This document shows, piece by piece, positions 42,390 to 53,249 of a stretch of DNA of 64,000 bases. Source of the stretch: Lolium rigidum (Eukaryota > Streptophyta > Magnoliopsida > Poales > Poaceae); assembly GCF_022539505.1 (NCBI RefSeq), contig NC_061508.1, positions 264,250,736 to 264,314,735 of the forward strand. The letters are read 5' to 3'. The translations under genes were made by a program, and so were the position numbers. Numbering within the stretch: the stretch's first letter is position 1; each line of letters begins with the position of its first letter. The notes beneath the pieces are model-generated. The model searched no databases, was not told the DNA's origin, and saw only the letters and a program-made list of their open reading frames with translations.

Positions 42390-42693
42390 TAGCTAGTCGG
42401 TTAGCTCTCATTGGTAAGGCCTGGTTGTTTGGTATGGCATGGTCGTGTACGTCTAGGTCTAGGTGAGTTAAAAGTCAGTTCGTGTCCTTTTAGGACTAGT
42501 CTAGTTTGGAGTCTGGCCGTGTATATATACACACGTTGAGCCTGCGCTTTGTAATTGAGAAGTTGTCCAAGAGAAAATCAGAAAAGCAATAAAGAATAGT
42601 TCAGAGGGTGCGACACGCACCCTTGGCGATAAATTTTGTATCTGCGTGTGTTCGTCTAGTTTGATGTGATTGATCCGTGGGTAAATTCCAACA
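42145..42693 (+). repeat. Copia-like LTR
   Basis: It begins TGCTGGAGTTAATCC (usual TGTTGGA with one change; the inverted copy has TGTTGGAGTTAATCC) and ends GTAAATTCCAACA. TATATATA is at 42522-42529 and AGCAATAAAGAATAG (42585-42599) is a polyadenylation-like site. Confidence 0.8.
42348..42387 (+). mobile_element. Near-pure poly(A) insertion with 19-bp target duplication
   Basis: AAGATAGCTAGTCGGTTAG occurs at 42329-42347 and 42386-42404. Between the copies are only AGGTC and an A run to 42387 (35 A in all, the last two shared with the duplication). This is the signature of target-primed reverse transcription stopping within or just past the poly(A) tail. Confidence 0.75.
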
Positions 42694-42948
42694 GAGATCG
42701 TCTGGGATGGCCGCCATGGCCGCTGGGGCAGGTTTGGCCGGCTAGTCGTCGAGCAGCGTCCCTGGTCGGGGTGGCGGCGGAGATCCTCTCCCAGCGGTGC
42801 CATGACCGGAGGTGAAAGTGTAGGGACGTCGGGTGGTGGATACCCTAGATCTCGTTCTGGGTGTCTCTCATGCCGCCTCCCCGATCCTCTTCACTACGCG
42901 ATTGGGCCTGTTCCGGTGGAGGATCGACCCTTCTTTGCCGTTGATGAT
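42694..42948. other. GC-rich stretch without a recognised gene
   Basis: Possible internal or flanking transposon sequence; nothing coding is supported. Confidence 0.4.
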
Positions 42949-43493
42949 GTTGGGACCCCAAGTGCAGAGTGTTGTGTCAGCGAAGAATTTTTCCACAAGG
43001 GTGACTCGAGGGTTTATATCGAACTCTCGGGGAATTAGGAAAGAGTCGTATCATTTCCTCTTCTTCTAGCAATCTTGCAAAGTAAGATAATGCCTTGTGT
43101 CCCCAACTCCACCCTATGATTGTCAAGCACAAGGCTTCGTATTAGTAATAGTAAATAAAAGAGGTAACACAAGAAAAGTAAACTAAACAAATAAAGTGAA
43201 CTAAATAAATGCAATAGAGAGATAGTTGTTTTTGGGTTTTGTGTGCAATTAAGTGAACTAAATATTTTTATATTTTCGAATTAAAATATTACCGCAAATA
43301 GAAAGTAAGGTAAATGCAATGAAAATATGTTTTTAATGATTAAAATTGGAACGGGGTTCATGGGTTCACTTGTCTACTCTCTGTTTAAAGTTCTAGTTGA
43401 TAATAGCAATTCATCAATGCGATAATATTTGTGGAACTTCAATATGTGTTTGATAAGCATTCATATGGGCATCACGTCCTAACATAGAGATGA
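42949..43493 (-). repeat. LTR-like fragment, minus orientation
   Basis: TGTTGGGACCCCAAGTGCAG at the left edge reads as an LTR end (...TGGGGTCCCAACA) on the minus strand and resembles the layout at 49524 (TGTTGGGCCTCCAAGAGCAG). The right side is cut by the LINE end at 43494. No partner LTR was found. Confidence 0.45.
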
Positions 43494-43632
43494 TTTTTTG
43501 ATAAAGGGCGCTTAATTACTCAAGAGTTTAAGTATTACACCAGGCTCTGCATAACTAAGATGCACACAGCCGTTCGAATATCAAGTCTGAAACGAAACAG
43601 ATATATAAAGAAAACAAAGAGAGCCAACTAGG

Positions 43633-46600
43633 CTATGCTACATTGGCTTCAATCCGTCGATTATGCAGCCACCCATGTGTGGAAATAAACTCCTTGGCCG
43701 TGTTCTCTAACTGTGTAGATACCTCCATAAAGAGGCCGCGATCCTCAAGTCGTTGGAGTGGGGACCAAGAACGGAGCAAAGCCGTAGAGCGGTATACAAC
43801 CTGCAAAACAGAAGAATTTTTATCATTGAAAACCTTGTCATTTCTACATAGCCAAAGCGACCATAAGACGGCAATCGCTCCCACTCTGATAAGCTTTTTA
43901 TACCTAGATTCCACCCCAATTGCCAAAAATATTTGCAATGCTACGAGGTGGGTATAAGGTTGACCCTATTTCGATGATTGACCATATAGACCTAGCAACC
44001 CGACAGTTGAAGAAAAGGTGGTTTATTGTCTCTTGTTCATGACAGAACACACATTTCGTACAACCCTGCCAGTTGCGTTTTGCAAGGTTATCCTTAGTAA
44101 GAGTCACACCCCGACGAAGATACCATGCAAAGACTTTCGTTTTGAGCAGTATTTTTATCTTCCAGATGGATTTATTATTGGCAATCGGTTGACTAGGTAT
44201 AATTAATGCTTTGTACATGGAACTGACCGAGAATATACCATTCTTGGTAAGATTCCAATGGAATTCATCGGCTCCCTGAATCAACTAGATTGAAGCTAAC
44301 CTCTGTAGCAATTCATTCCAAGTAGCTAGTCGGGTACCAATAAGCTCACGTCTGAATGACATAGAAGGTGGAGAATCTTCCATCACCTTTTGTAATGAAT
44401 CTCCCTTATGTCGAACAATATTGTACAAGGCTGGATATTGTTCTCAAAGAGTAGTTGTACCCAACCATCTGTCCTCCCAGAAGCTTATCGTAGACCCATC
44501 TTTGATGGAGAAAGAGCCGAAAGGGAAAAATTGCTTCTTAGTTGCCATAATGCCAGCCCAAAAATGTGAATCTCCTGGTTTCCAAAGAACCTGAGATATT
44601 GCTTTTGAGCCCCCATACTTTTTCCTTAGTAGTTGTTGCCATACACCATCCTCAATTAACAACCTGGCCAGCCATTTTCCTAGCAGGCCCTGTTTTTAAC
44701 TTCGAGATCATGGACACCAAGTCCACCTTGATCTTTTGGGCGGCATACAACACTCCATTTAGTCTACCGATATTTCTTTTTCTCATCATCCCCTTGCCAA
44801 AATAATCTTGATCGGAAATAATCCAATCTATGCAAGACTCCTTTGGGCAGCTGGAAGAAATATATCATATACATCACCATATTCGTGAGTAATGAATTTA
44901 TGAGAACTAATCTTCCCCCGAGGGATAATAATTTTCCTTTCCAACTACTCAGGCATTTCTAAAGTCTTTCCTCAACAATTTTTCATTCATCCAATCTCAG
45001 TCTCTGATAATGAATCAGGATACCGAGATAGCTAATTGGAAAGCATCCAAGCCCACATCCGAATAACTCGGCATATAGGTTGGCATCGTCTTTGGCTTCA
45101 CCGAAACAGAACAATTCACTTTTATGGAAGTCAATCTTAAGACCTGATAGGTGCTCGAAAGCTGAAAGAATTAACTTCAAATTTCTTGCTTTCTCCAAGT
45201 CATGATCCATAAATAAAATTGTGTCATCGACATATTGAAGGATGGATAGGCCCACATCAATGAAATGAGGAACTACCCCTTCAATCTGGTCATCAACTTT
45301 TGCACGCTCGATCAATTATGCTAGCAAGCATATCCGCCACAATGGTAAACAACAATGGAGATAGAGGGATCGCCTTGCCTCAAACATTCTTTTGTCTGGA
45401 AATATCTACCAAATCTTTGATTTAATGGCAACACTTTCTCCAAAAACAAAGTTATGAACCAGAGCATGCTGATACGTCCAAAACGTATCTACTTTCCCGA
45501 ACACTTTTGCTATTGTTTTGCCTCTAATTTGTGTATTTTGGATGCAACTAACACGGACTAACGCTGTTTTCAGCAGAACTGTTCTGGTGTCTCGTTTTTG
45601 TGCAGAAATCCAACTTTCGGGAAAATCCTCGGAATTTATGCAGAAGGTCCTATTTTCCCAGAATATTGGCGGAGCCAGAAGGGCGAGCCAGGTGGGGGCC
45701 CGAGGGCCCCACACACTAGGCCGGCGTGGCCCAGGAGGGGCCCGCGCGGCCCTAGTGTGTGGCGGCCTCGGCCGGCCCCTGACGCCCTCCTTCGGACTAC
45801 TTATTGCCTTCGATCTAAAAACGCACGGGAGGAAGTGGAAGTCGCCAGAAACCCTCCAGAACGCCGCCACATCGCGAAACTCCGTCTCGGGAGCCAGAAG
45901 TCTCCGTTCTGGCACTCCGCCGGGACGGGAAATTGGAGGAGATCATCGCCACCATCACCACCGATGCCTCTTCATCAACCAGCCATGTTTCCCCCATCCA
46001 TGTGTGAGTAATTCCCCCGCTATAGGCTGAAGGGGATGGTAGGGATTGGATGAGATTGGTCATGTAATAGTATAACATTGTTAGGGCATAGTGCCTAGTG
46101 TCCGTAATTGGTACTTTGATGATATTGTTGCAACTTGTTATGCTTAATGCTTGTCACTAGGGCCCGAGTGCCATGATCTCAAATCTAAACATGTTATTAT
46201 TTCATCATGATATTCATTGTTTATGGTCTTACCTGCAAGTTGTATACACATGTCGCTGTCCGGAACCAATGGCCCCGAAGTGACAGAAATCGGGACAACC
46301 GGAGGGGATGGTAGTGATGTGAGGATCACATGTGTTCACGGAGTGTTAATGCTTTGCTCCGGTACTCTATTAAAAGGAGTACCTTAATATCCAGTAGATT
46401 CCCTTGAGGCCCGGCTGCCACCAGCTGGTAGGACAAAAGATGTTGTGCAAGTTTCTCATTGCGAACACGTACGACTATAATTGGAACACATACCTATTGA
46501 TTGCTTTGTACTTGGACACCGTTTTATTATTATCTGCAAATGCCCTGCTTGATTGTTACATGAGTTTCTCTCATCCATGCAACGCCCGTTATCCGTCCCC

Positions 46601-48712
46601 GTGCCTACAGTATTTTAATCCTCGTTGTTTACTATAATCACTACTCGCTGTCTCCGTTATTCCGCTCGCTCGTTATTTCACTACTCGCTATCGCTATAAA
46701 ACTGTTACTACTGATAAACTCTTGCGAGCAAGTCTGCTTCCAGGTGCAGCTGAATTGACAACTCCGCTATTAAGGCTTTCAAGTATTATTTGTCTCCCCT
46801 TGTGTCGAATCAATAAATTGGGTTTTACTACCCGCGAAGACTGCTGCGATCCCCTATACTTGTGGGTTATCACACGCCACTCATCAGAAAAACCTTTCAT
46901 CCTGAGTGTTTGTTGAAGAAAGGACCATTAACTTTATTGTAGGCTTTTTCAAAGTCGATTTTGAATATTACCCCATTCAACTTTTTGCGATGCATCTCAT
47001 GAATTGTTTCATGTAAAGTGACAACGCCGTCTAAGATGTATCTACCTTGCATGAAAGCAGTCTGAGACGGGAGCACCCCATGATCAGCCACCGAATTTAG
47101 TCTAATAGTCGCCACCTTGGTGAAATTTTTAAAGAAAACATTAAGAAGACAGATTGGTCTGTATTTCTGAATCCGTTCCGCATCTATGACTTTTGGTAAT
47201 AGGATAATTTCCCCAAAATTGATCCGGAATAGCTCAAGCTGCCCCTTATGGAGTTCAGAAAACAGTTCGATTAAATCTTATTTTATAATGTCCCAAAAGG
47301 TCTGATAAAATTCTGCTAGGAAACCATCTTGGCCAGGCGCCTTATTATGTTCCATTTGGAAAATTTCTTTTCTTATCTCCTCCTCGGAATAGGGAGAGGT
47401 CAGAACCGCATTTTCTTGTGGAGACACTTGAGGTATATCATCAATCCTGGACTCGTCCATAGATATGTCTGATTCCTCTGGGGCGCCAAAGAGACCTTTA
47501 TAATACGATGTAATATAGGACTTGAGCAGCTCATGCCCTTCGATCACGCCCTCTTCCTATGTTAGGGAGTGAATGAGCTTCTTTCTGTGCCAACCATTGG
47601 CCACACTGTGAAAGTATCTCGTATTCGAATCCCCTTCCAGCAATAATTGAGCTTTAGATCTTTGGTACCACTTGAGTTCCTCCTCCCGAAATAGACCAGC
47701 TAATGTTGCATTATATTGACTTTTAACTCCAATCTCATGCGTTGGTAAAGGTTGTACCTCAGCGAGTGCTTTTAGATCATCAATTTTTTATGATAGGTTG
47801 AGTTTCTCTAATTTGTGTTTACCGGTCATGTGCCTAGCCCACCCCCAAGGTATCTACGCATGGAGCGTAGTTTGTTATTCCACCTTAGGATTTGGGTGTC
47901 CCAACAACTGGTTTGTCCCATATAAATTTAACCATGTCCGGGAAACCCTCCCGTTGCAGCCATCCAAGTTCAAATTTGAACGGATGTCTACGCTGCGGTG
48001 ATGTTGTCCCGGTAGTTGATAAAATAGGGGCATGATCCGACAAAGCTTCTATACGAGGTAGTGCTCGTATCGAGACTAGAGGGAATTTGAATTCCCAGTC
48101 TGAATCCATCAGTACACGATCCAGTTTCTCGTAAGTAGGCTCTGGGAGACTATTTGCCCACGTAAACTATCTCCCAACCATTGAAACCTCCCTTAAATCC
48201 AAACTGTCAATTGCAGCATTGAATAAGAAGGGCCAACGTGTGTCAAACCTTCCTCTGCTCTTCTCTAGAGGGTATCTAAGCAAATTAAAATCCCCTCCAA
48301 TAATGATAGGATGTGGATTGTCTTTTGCTAGATTAACCATCTCACGAAGAAAAACAGGCTTACCAGCATCCTAGGCAGTGCCATAGATAGAAACCAAACT
48401 CCATATGAAGTTATCAGATTTATTCCGGATGTGAAGTCTTATATGAAAATCACCTCCCCAATTATCAATAATCTCAATAGTCGAAGTTCGGACTCCAACT
48501 AATAGGCCACCCGAACGCCCCCGAGGCGGGCGGGAAACCCAAGCAAAGTCTTCCCCGCCTGAAAGGCGATTTAGAAAACTTGTTGAGTAATTCCTCTTGC
48601 CCATCTCATAAATGGCAACAAAATCTAAAGCATCTTCCCTAATATTATCAGCAATGTGTAAGTGCTTAGCCAAGTCCTTTAGACATCTGCTCTTCTTAAA
48701 CAAGCCATTCAT
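43633..48712 (-). pseudogene. LINE ORF2: endonuclease, reverse transcriptase, zf-RVT domain
   Basis: The endonuclease begins near 48712 with FVAIYEMGKR (metal-binding Glu), WVSRPPRGRSGGLLVGV and LVSIYGTA, and ends with EALSDHAPI (about 48055-48030). The RT has NKAPGQDGF (about 47350), VIFKIDFEKAYNKV, then past the solo LTR ECLRQGDPS (about 45390-45365) and LQYVDDTILF (45245-45215). The zf-RVT-type domain (44284-43904) has IWKIKILLKTKVFAWYL and CVFCHEQETINHLFFNC. A functional protein nicks DNA and copies LINE RNA into it. Many stops break this copy. Confidence 0.86.
45470..46872 (+). repeat. Solo LTR of a gypsy-type element
   Basis: It starts TGATACGTCCAAAACGTATC and ends TGTGGGTTATCA. Flanks CATGC (45465-45469) and CACGC (46873-46877) differ by one CpG-type transition and serve as the target duplication. 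LINE RT sequence continues on both sides. No internal element sequence remains, so it arose by LTR-LTR recombination. Confidence 0.88.
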
Positions 48713-49485
48713 TTGGAAACAATAGGATGTTTAGTCACCTTAGCCTTTTTATTAGGCGAATCATTGATTCTTTTAATAGATGAAGCTCCAGATTTACGTT
48801 GTGCTGCTTGAAGTTCAACACATGAACCCAGCGCAACGTCATCCAGAGCGACCTCCGTTACCTCTCCAATTACATGCGAGAGAAGCTGGTCGTCTGAGAC
48901 GGCGTACACTTCCTCATCATCATCGTCAGAAAACAAGGTATCCGACTTGCTCGAAATCGTAGGAGTAAGTTTGATTCTATCAAACTCCATACGTCTAAGA
49001 GCATTCGCAGAAACTGAAATAGCATTAACAGACTTGCCAAACGAAAGACCCACATTGTTTAGATTGGAAGCAATAAGTGGTGTTGTGAAAGTTAAGAAAG
49101 ACTTCGAATTTTCATTAATACCTGCATAGTCGAGGTTCACCTCCGCCTTGCGTCTCATAGCCTTAGCTAATGAGTCCTCAACCGACACTGCAGCCCCATC
49201 GGGGCCAACTCCATGGCGCATGCTGCACCGAGAAGGCATGCTAGCAGCAACCAGAGGTGGTGCTACCGGGCACCTCTGGTGGTGAGGGGGTGAAGCCGGC
49301 GTAGACCCCCGCCCCACGGGCTGCCATCTTGGTGTCACCAGATGCCGCCACAGACAGCTCGCGTGTCAAAGACGGGGTAGCCCCGGTGGGAAATGTCGAT
49401 GCAGCCCCCCCCCCCTCGCGAGTGACCTGCTGCCCAGCAGCATCGGTGGCCGGTCCAGGCACCACCTTCGCCCGGTGTGAGGCAG
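48709..49485 (-). pseudogene. LINE ORF1-like region
   Basis: The minus strand gives a long open stretch (49338-48709) that is Ser/Asn-rich, has an acidic DDDDEEVYAVSDDQ patch and ends with KKAKVTKHP just before ORF2. A further Gly/Ala/Pro-rich part lies up to 49465. No zinc knuckle was found. Position upstream of the endonuclease supports ORF1 or its C-terminal end. Confidence 0.5.
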
Positions 49486-50845
49486 TGATGTCTACGGGTG
49501 CTTCTATTCTTGTAGACAGTGTTGGGCCTCCAAGAGCAGAGGTTTTTAGAACAGCAGCAAGTTTCCCTTAAGTGGATCACCCAAGGTTTATCAAACTCAG
49601 GGAGGAAGAGGTCAAAGATATCCCTCTCATGCAACCACTGCAACCACAAAGCAAGAAGTCTCTTGTGTCCCCAACACACCTAATAGGTGCACTAGTTCGG
49701 CGAAGAGATAGTGAAATACAGGTGGTATGAATAAGTATAAGCAGTAGTAACGGCGCCAGAAAAGTGCTTGCTGGCATGCAGTTGATGGTAGTAATATTGC
49801 AGGAAGTAAAGATGCAGTAAAACAGTAAACAAGCAGTGGTAGCAGTATTTAGGAACAAGGCCTAGGGATCATACTTTCACTAGTGGACACTCTCAACATT
49901 GATCACATAACAGAATAAATAGATAGATGCTAGACTCTACACTCTCTTGTTGGATGATGAACACCACTAACTGTGTAGGATTACAAGAACCCTCAATGCC
50001 GGAGTTAACAAGCTCCACAATATTCGATATTCATGTTTAAATAACCTTAGAGTGCACAACAGATCAACATAACCAAACCAAGTACTAACATAGCATGCAC
50101 ACTATCACCTTCACACTACGAAAGGAGGCATAGATCACATCAATACCATCATAGCAATAGTTAACTTCATAATCTACAAGAGATCACAATCATAGCCTAC
50201 GCCAAGTACTACACGATGCACACACTTGTCACCATTACACCGTGCGGGAGGAATAAACTACTTTAATAACATCACTAGAGTAGCACACGAGATAAATTGT
50301 GATACAAAACACATTGCAATCATAAAGAGATATAAATAAGCACTTCACTATGCCATTCATAACGGTGAATAAGTATTCTGTGAAATATAGCCTAAGAGAC
50401 CCACACGGTGCACACACTTGTCACCTTTACACACGTGGGACAAGGAGTCTCCGGAGATCACATAAGTAAAACCCACTTGACTAGCATAATGACATCTAGA
50501 TTACAAGCATCATCATATGAATCTCAATCATGTAAGGCAGCTCATGAAATTATTGTATTGAAGTACATAGGAGAGAGATGAACCACATAGCTACCGGTAC
50601 AGCCCCGAGCCTCGATGGAGAACTACTCCCTCCTCATGGGAGACAGCAACGTTGATGAAGATGGCGGTGGTGTCGATGGAGGAGCCTTCCGGGGGCACTT
50701 CCCCGTCCCGGCGGCGTGCCGGAACAGAGACTCCTGTCCCCCAGATCTTGGCTTCGCGATGGCGGCGGCTCTGGAAGGTTTTCTCTGGTTTCGTCAAACG
50801 TGATAGGGTTTTCGCGACGGAGACCTTAAGTAGGCGGAAGGGCGG
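49486..50845 (-). repeat. Minus-oriented LTR of the TE-F family, broken by TE-F
   Basis: Its reverse complement matches the TE-F LTR from about LTR base 353 to the end (TAGACATCA on the minus strand at 49494-49486), with about 200 bases extra from a duplicated CACACTTGTCACC segment. The first 350 LTR bases are missing; TE-F starts exactly at the break. Confidence 0.85.
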
Positions 50846-52358
50846 TGATACGTCTCCGACGTATCGATAATTTCTTATGTTCCATGCCACATTATTGATG
50901 ATATCTACATGTTTTATGCATACTTTATGTCATATTTATGCGTTTTCCGGAACTAACCTATTGACGAGATGCCGAAGGGCCGGTTCTTGTTTTCTGCTGT
51001 TTTTGGTTTCAGAAATCCTAGTAAGGAAATATTCTCGGAATCGGACGAAATCAACGCCCGGCATCTTAGGATTGCATGAAGCTTCCAGAACACCCGAGAG
51101 CCGCCAGAGGGGGGCCACAGGCCCACCAGATGGTAGGCCGGCGCGGCCAGAGGGGGGGCCGCGCCCCCCTGTTGTGTCGTCGCCCCGTCAGCCTTCTGAC
51201 TCCGCCTCTTCGCCTATTTAAAGGTCCCTGACCTAAAACATCGAGACGGAAAAGCCACGGTACGAGAAACCTTCCAGAGCCGCCGCCATCGCGAACCAAG
51301 ATCTGGGGGACAGGAGTCTCTGTTCCGACACGCCGTCGGGACGGGGAAGTGCCCCCGGAAGGCTCCTCCATCGACACCACCGCCATCTCCATCAACGCTG
51401 CTGTCTCCCATGAGGAGGGAGTAGTTCTCCATCGAGGCTCGGGGCTGTACCGGTAGCTATGTGGTTAATCTCTCTCCTATGTACTTCAATACAATGATCT
51501 CATGAGCTGCCTTACATGATTGAGATTCATATGAGTTTTATATCACTATTCATCTATGTGCTACTCTAGTGATGTTATTAAAGTAGTTTATTCCTCCTGC
51601 ACGGTGTAATGGTGACAAGTGTGTGCATCGTGTAGTACTTGGCGTGGGCTATGATTGTGATCTCTTGTAGATTATGAAGTTAACTATTGCTATGATAGTA
51701 TTGATGTGATCTATTCCTCCTTTCGTAGTGTGAAGGTGACGAGTGTGCATGCTATGTTAGTACTTGGTTTGGTTATGTTGATCTGTCATGCACTCTAAGG
51801 TTATTTAAACATGAACATCGAATATTGTGGAGCTTGTTAACTCCGGCATTGAGGGTTCGTGTAATCCTACACGCGTTAGTGGTGTTCATCATCCAACAAG
51901 AGAGTGTAGAGTCTAGCATTTATTTATTTATTCTGTTATGTGATCAATGTTGAGAGTGTCCACTAGTGAAAGTATGATCCCTAGGCCTTGTTCCTAAATA
52001 TCGCTATCGCTGCTTGTTTATCGTTTTATCGCATCTGTACTTCCTGCAATATTACTACCATCAACCACACGCCGGCAAGCACTTTTCAGTGCCGTTGCTA
52101 CTGCTTATACTTATTCATACCACCTGTATTTCCCTATCTCTTCGCCGAACTAGTGCACCTATTAGGTGTGTTGGGGACACAAGAGACTTCTTGCTTTGTG
52201 GTTGCAAGGTTGCATGAGAGGGATATCTTTGACCTCTTCCTCCACGAGTTCGATTAACCTTGGGTGATCCACTTAAGGAAACTTGCTGGTTGTTCTACAA
52301 ACCTCTGCTCTTGGAGGCCCAACACTGTCTACAAGAATAGAAGCACCCGTAGACATCA
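50846..52358 (+). repeat. TE-F 5' LTR
   Basis: It begins TGATACGTCTCCGACGTATC and ends CGTAGACATCA. CGCCTATTTAAAGGTCC (about 51211-51227) contains a TATA-like TATTTAAA. Confidence 0.92.
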
Positions 52359-52368
52359 AGCACTTTTC

Positions 52369-52386
52369 TGGCGCCGTTGCCGGGGA
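52369..52386 (+). other. TE-F primer-binding site
   Basis: TGGCGCCGTTGCCGGGGA, complementary to tRNA-Asp, lies ten bases after the LTR, the same spacing as in TE-D. Confidence 0.9.
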
Positions 52387-52521
52387 GGAAAGGTAAAAGG
52401 CACTCATACTTCGGTCCCAGGTAAAGTACTTTTCTATTACTGTTGTGCGTGTGCTCGAAGCTATTTCCTTTAGATCCTGTAATTGCATCTTTTTGTTTCT
52501 TGTTTACACTAGTTTGGCATA

Positions 52522-53249
52522 ATGGACAACAATGAGCTTCTTATTCTATTTCCTGATTTAAGACAAGGATGGTTTGATGCGAAAATTAAAAAACCTATGG
52601 AACATATTAGTATGAACGCTTTGAACACCATTGTTGCTAATGATATGGAAAATTCTAAGCTTGGGGAAGTCTGGCTTTGATGAGCATGATATTTTTAGTC
52701 CCCCAAGCATTGAGGAGAAAATTTACTTTGATGATACTTTGCCTCCTATTTATGATGATTATAATGATATTGGTCTTTTAGTACCGCTCTGTTATGGAGG
52801 ATAAATTTGATTATGATTACAATATGCCTCCTATATTTGATGATGAGAATAATAATGATAGCTACTTTGTTGAATTTGCTCCCACTACAACTAATAAAAT
52901 TGATTATGCCTATGTGGAGAGTAATAATTTTATGCATGGGACTCATGATAAGAATGCTTTATGTGATAGTTATATTGTTGAGTTTCCTCATGTTGCTACT
53001 GAAAGTTATTATGAGAGAGGAAAATATGGTTGTAGAAATTTTCATGTTACTAAAACACCTCTCTATGTGCTGAAATTTTTGAAGCTACACTTGTTCTATC
53101 TTCCTATGCTTGTTACTTTGCTCTTCATGAACTTGTTTATTTACAAGATTCCTATGCATAGGAAGCATGTTAGACTTAAATTTGTTTTGAATTTTCTTCT
53201 TGATGCTCTCTTTTGCTTCAACTACTATTTCTTGCGAGTGCATCATTAA
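52522..53249 (+). pseudogene. TE-F internal ORF of unknown function, frameshifted
   Basis: The ATG at 52522 opens 52 codons (MDNNELLILFPDLRQGWFD) to a TGA at 52678-52680. The reading continues after a frame change as an Asp/Tyr-rich stretch (IEEKIYFDDTLPPIYDDYND), and again after another stop from 52794 to 53249 (151 codons). That part has acidic DYNMPPIFDDENNND, then YGCRNFHVTKTPLYVL and a hydrophobic segment near residues 95-115, ending CFNYYFLRVHH. No retroviral enzyme motif is present. It is not related in sequence to the TE-D ORF. Confidence 0.55.

Larger units (their letters stand above)
41429..42693 (+). mobile_element. 3' end of a copia-like LTR element with inverted duplication
   Basis: An LTR (42145-42693) with TGTTGGA/TCCAACA-type ends is preceded by the purine tract GGATTAGGAGGAGAT and about 550 bases of internal sequence. 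The first 162 bases (41429-41590) are the inverted copy of 42002-42163, including the purine tract and the first 19 bases of the LTR. No gag or pol is present. Assignment to copia rests only on the LTR ends. Confidence 0.65.
43494..49485 (-). mobile_element. L1-type LINE, split by a solo LTR and 5'-truncated by an LTR
   Basis: Minus-strand order is ORF1-like region, endonuclease, reverse transcriptase, zinc-binding domain, 3' UTR and a short A tail (T6 at 43494-43499 on the plus strand). A solo LTR (45470-46872) sits in the RT. The 5' side stops at 49485, where another LTR begins. Stops and frameshifts are frequent. Confidence 0.88.

Noticed and set aside
45518..46030. ORFs of 137-170 codons at 45518-46030
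   Set aside because: They lie inside the solo LTR on both strands; LTR leader sequence, not genes.
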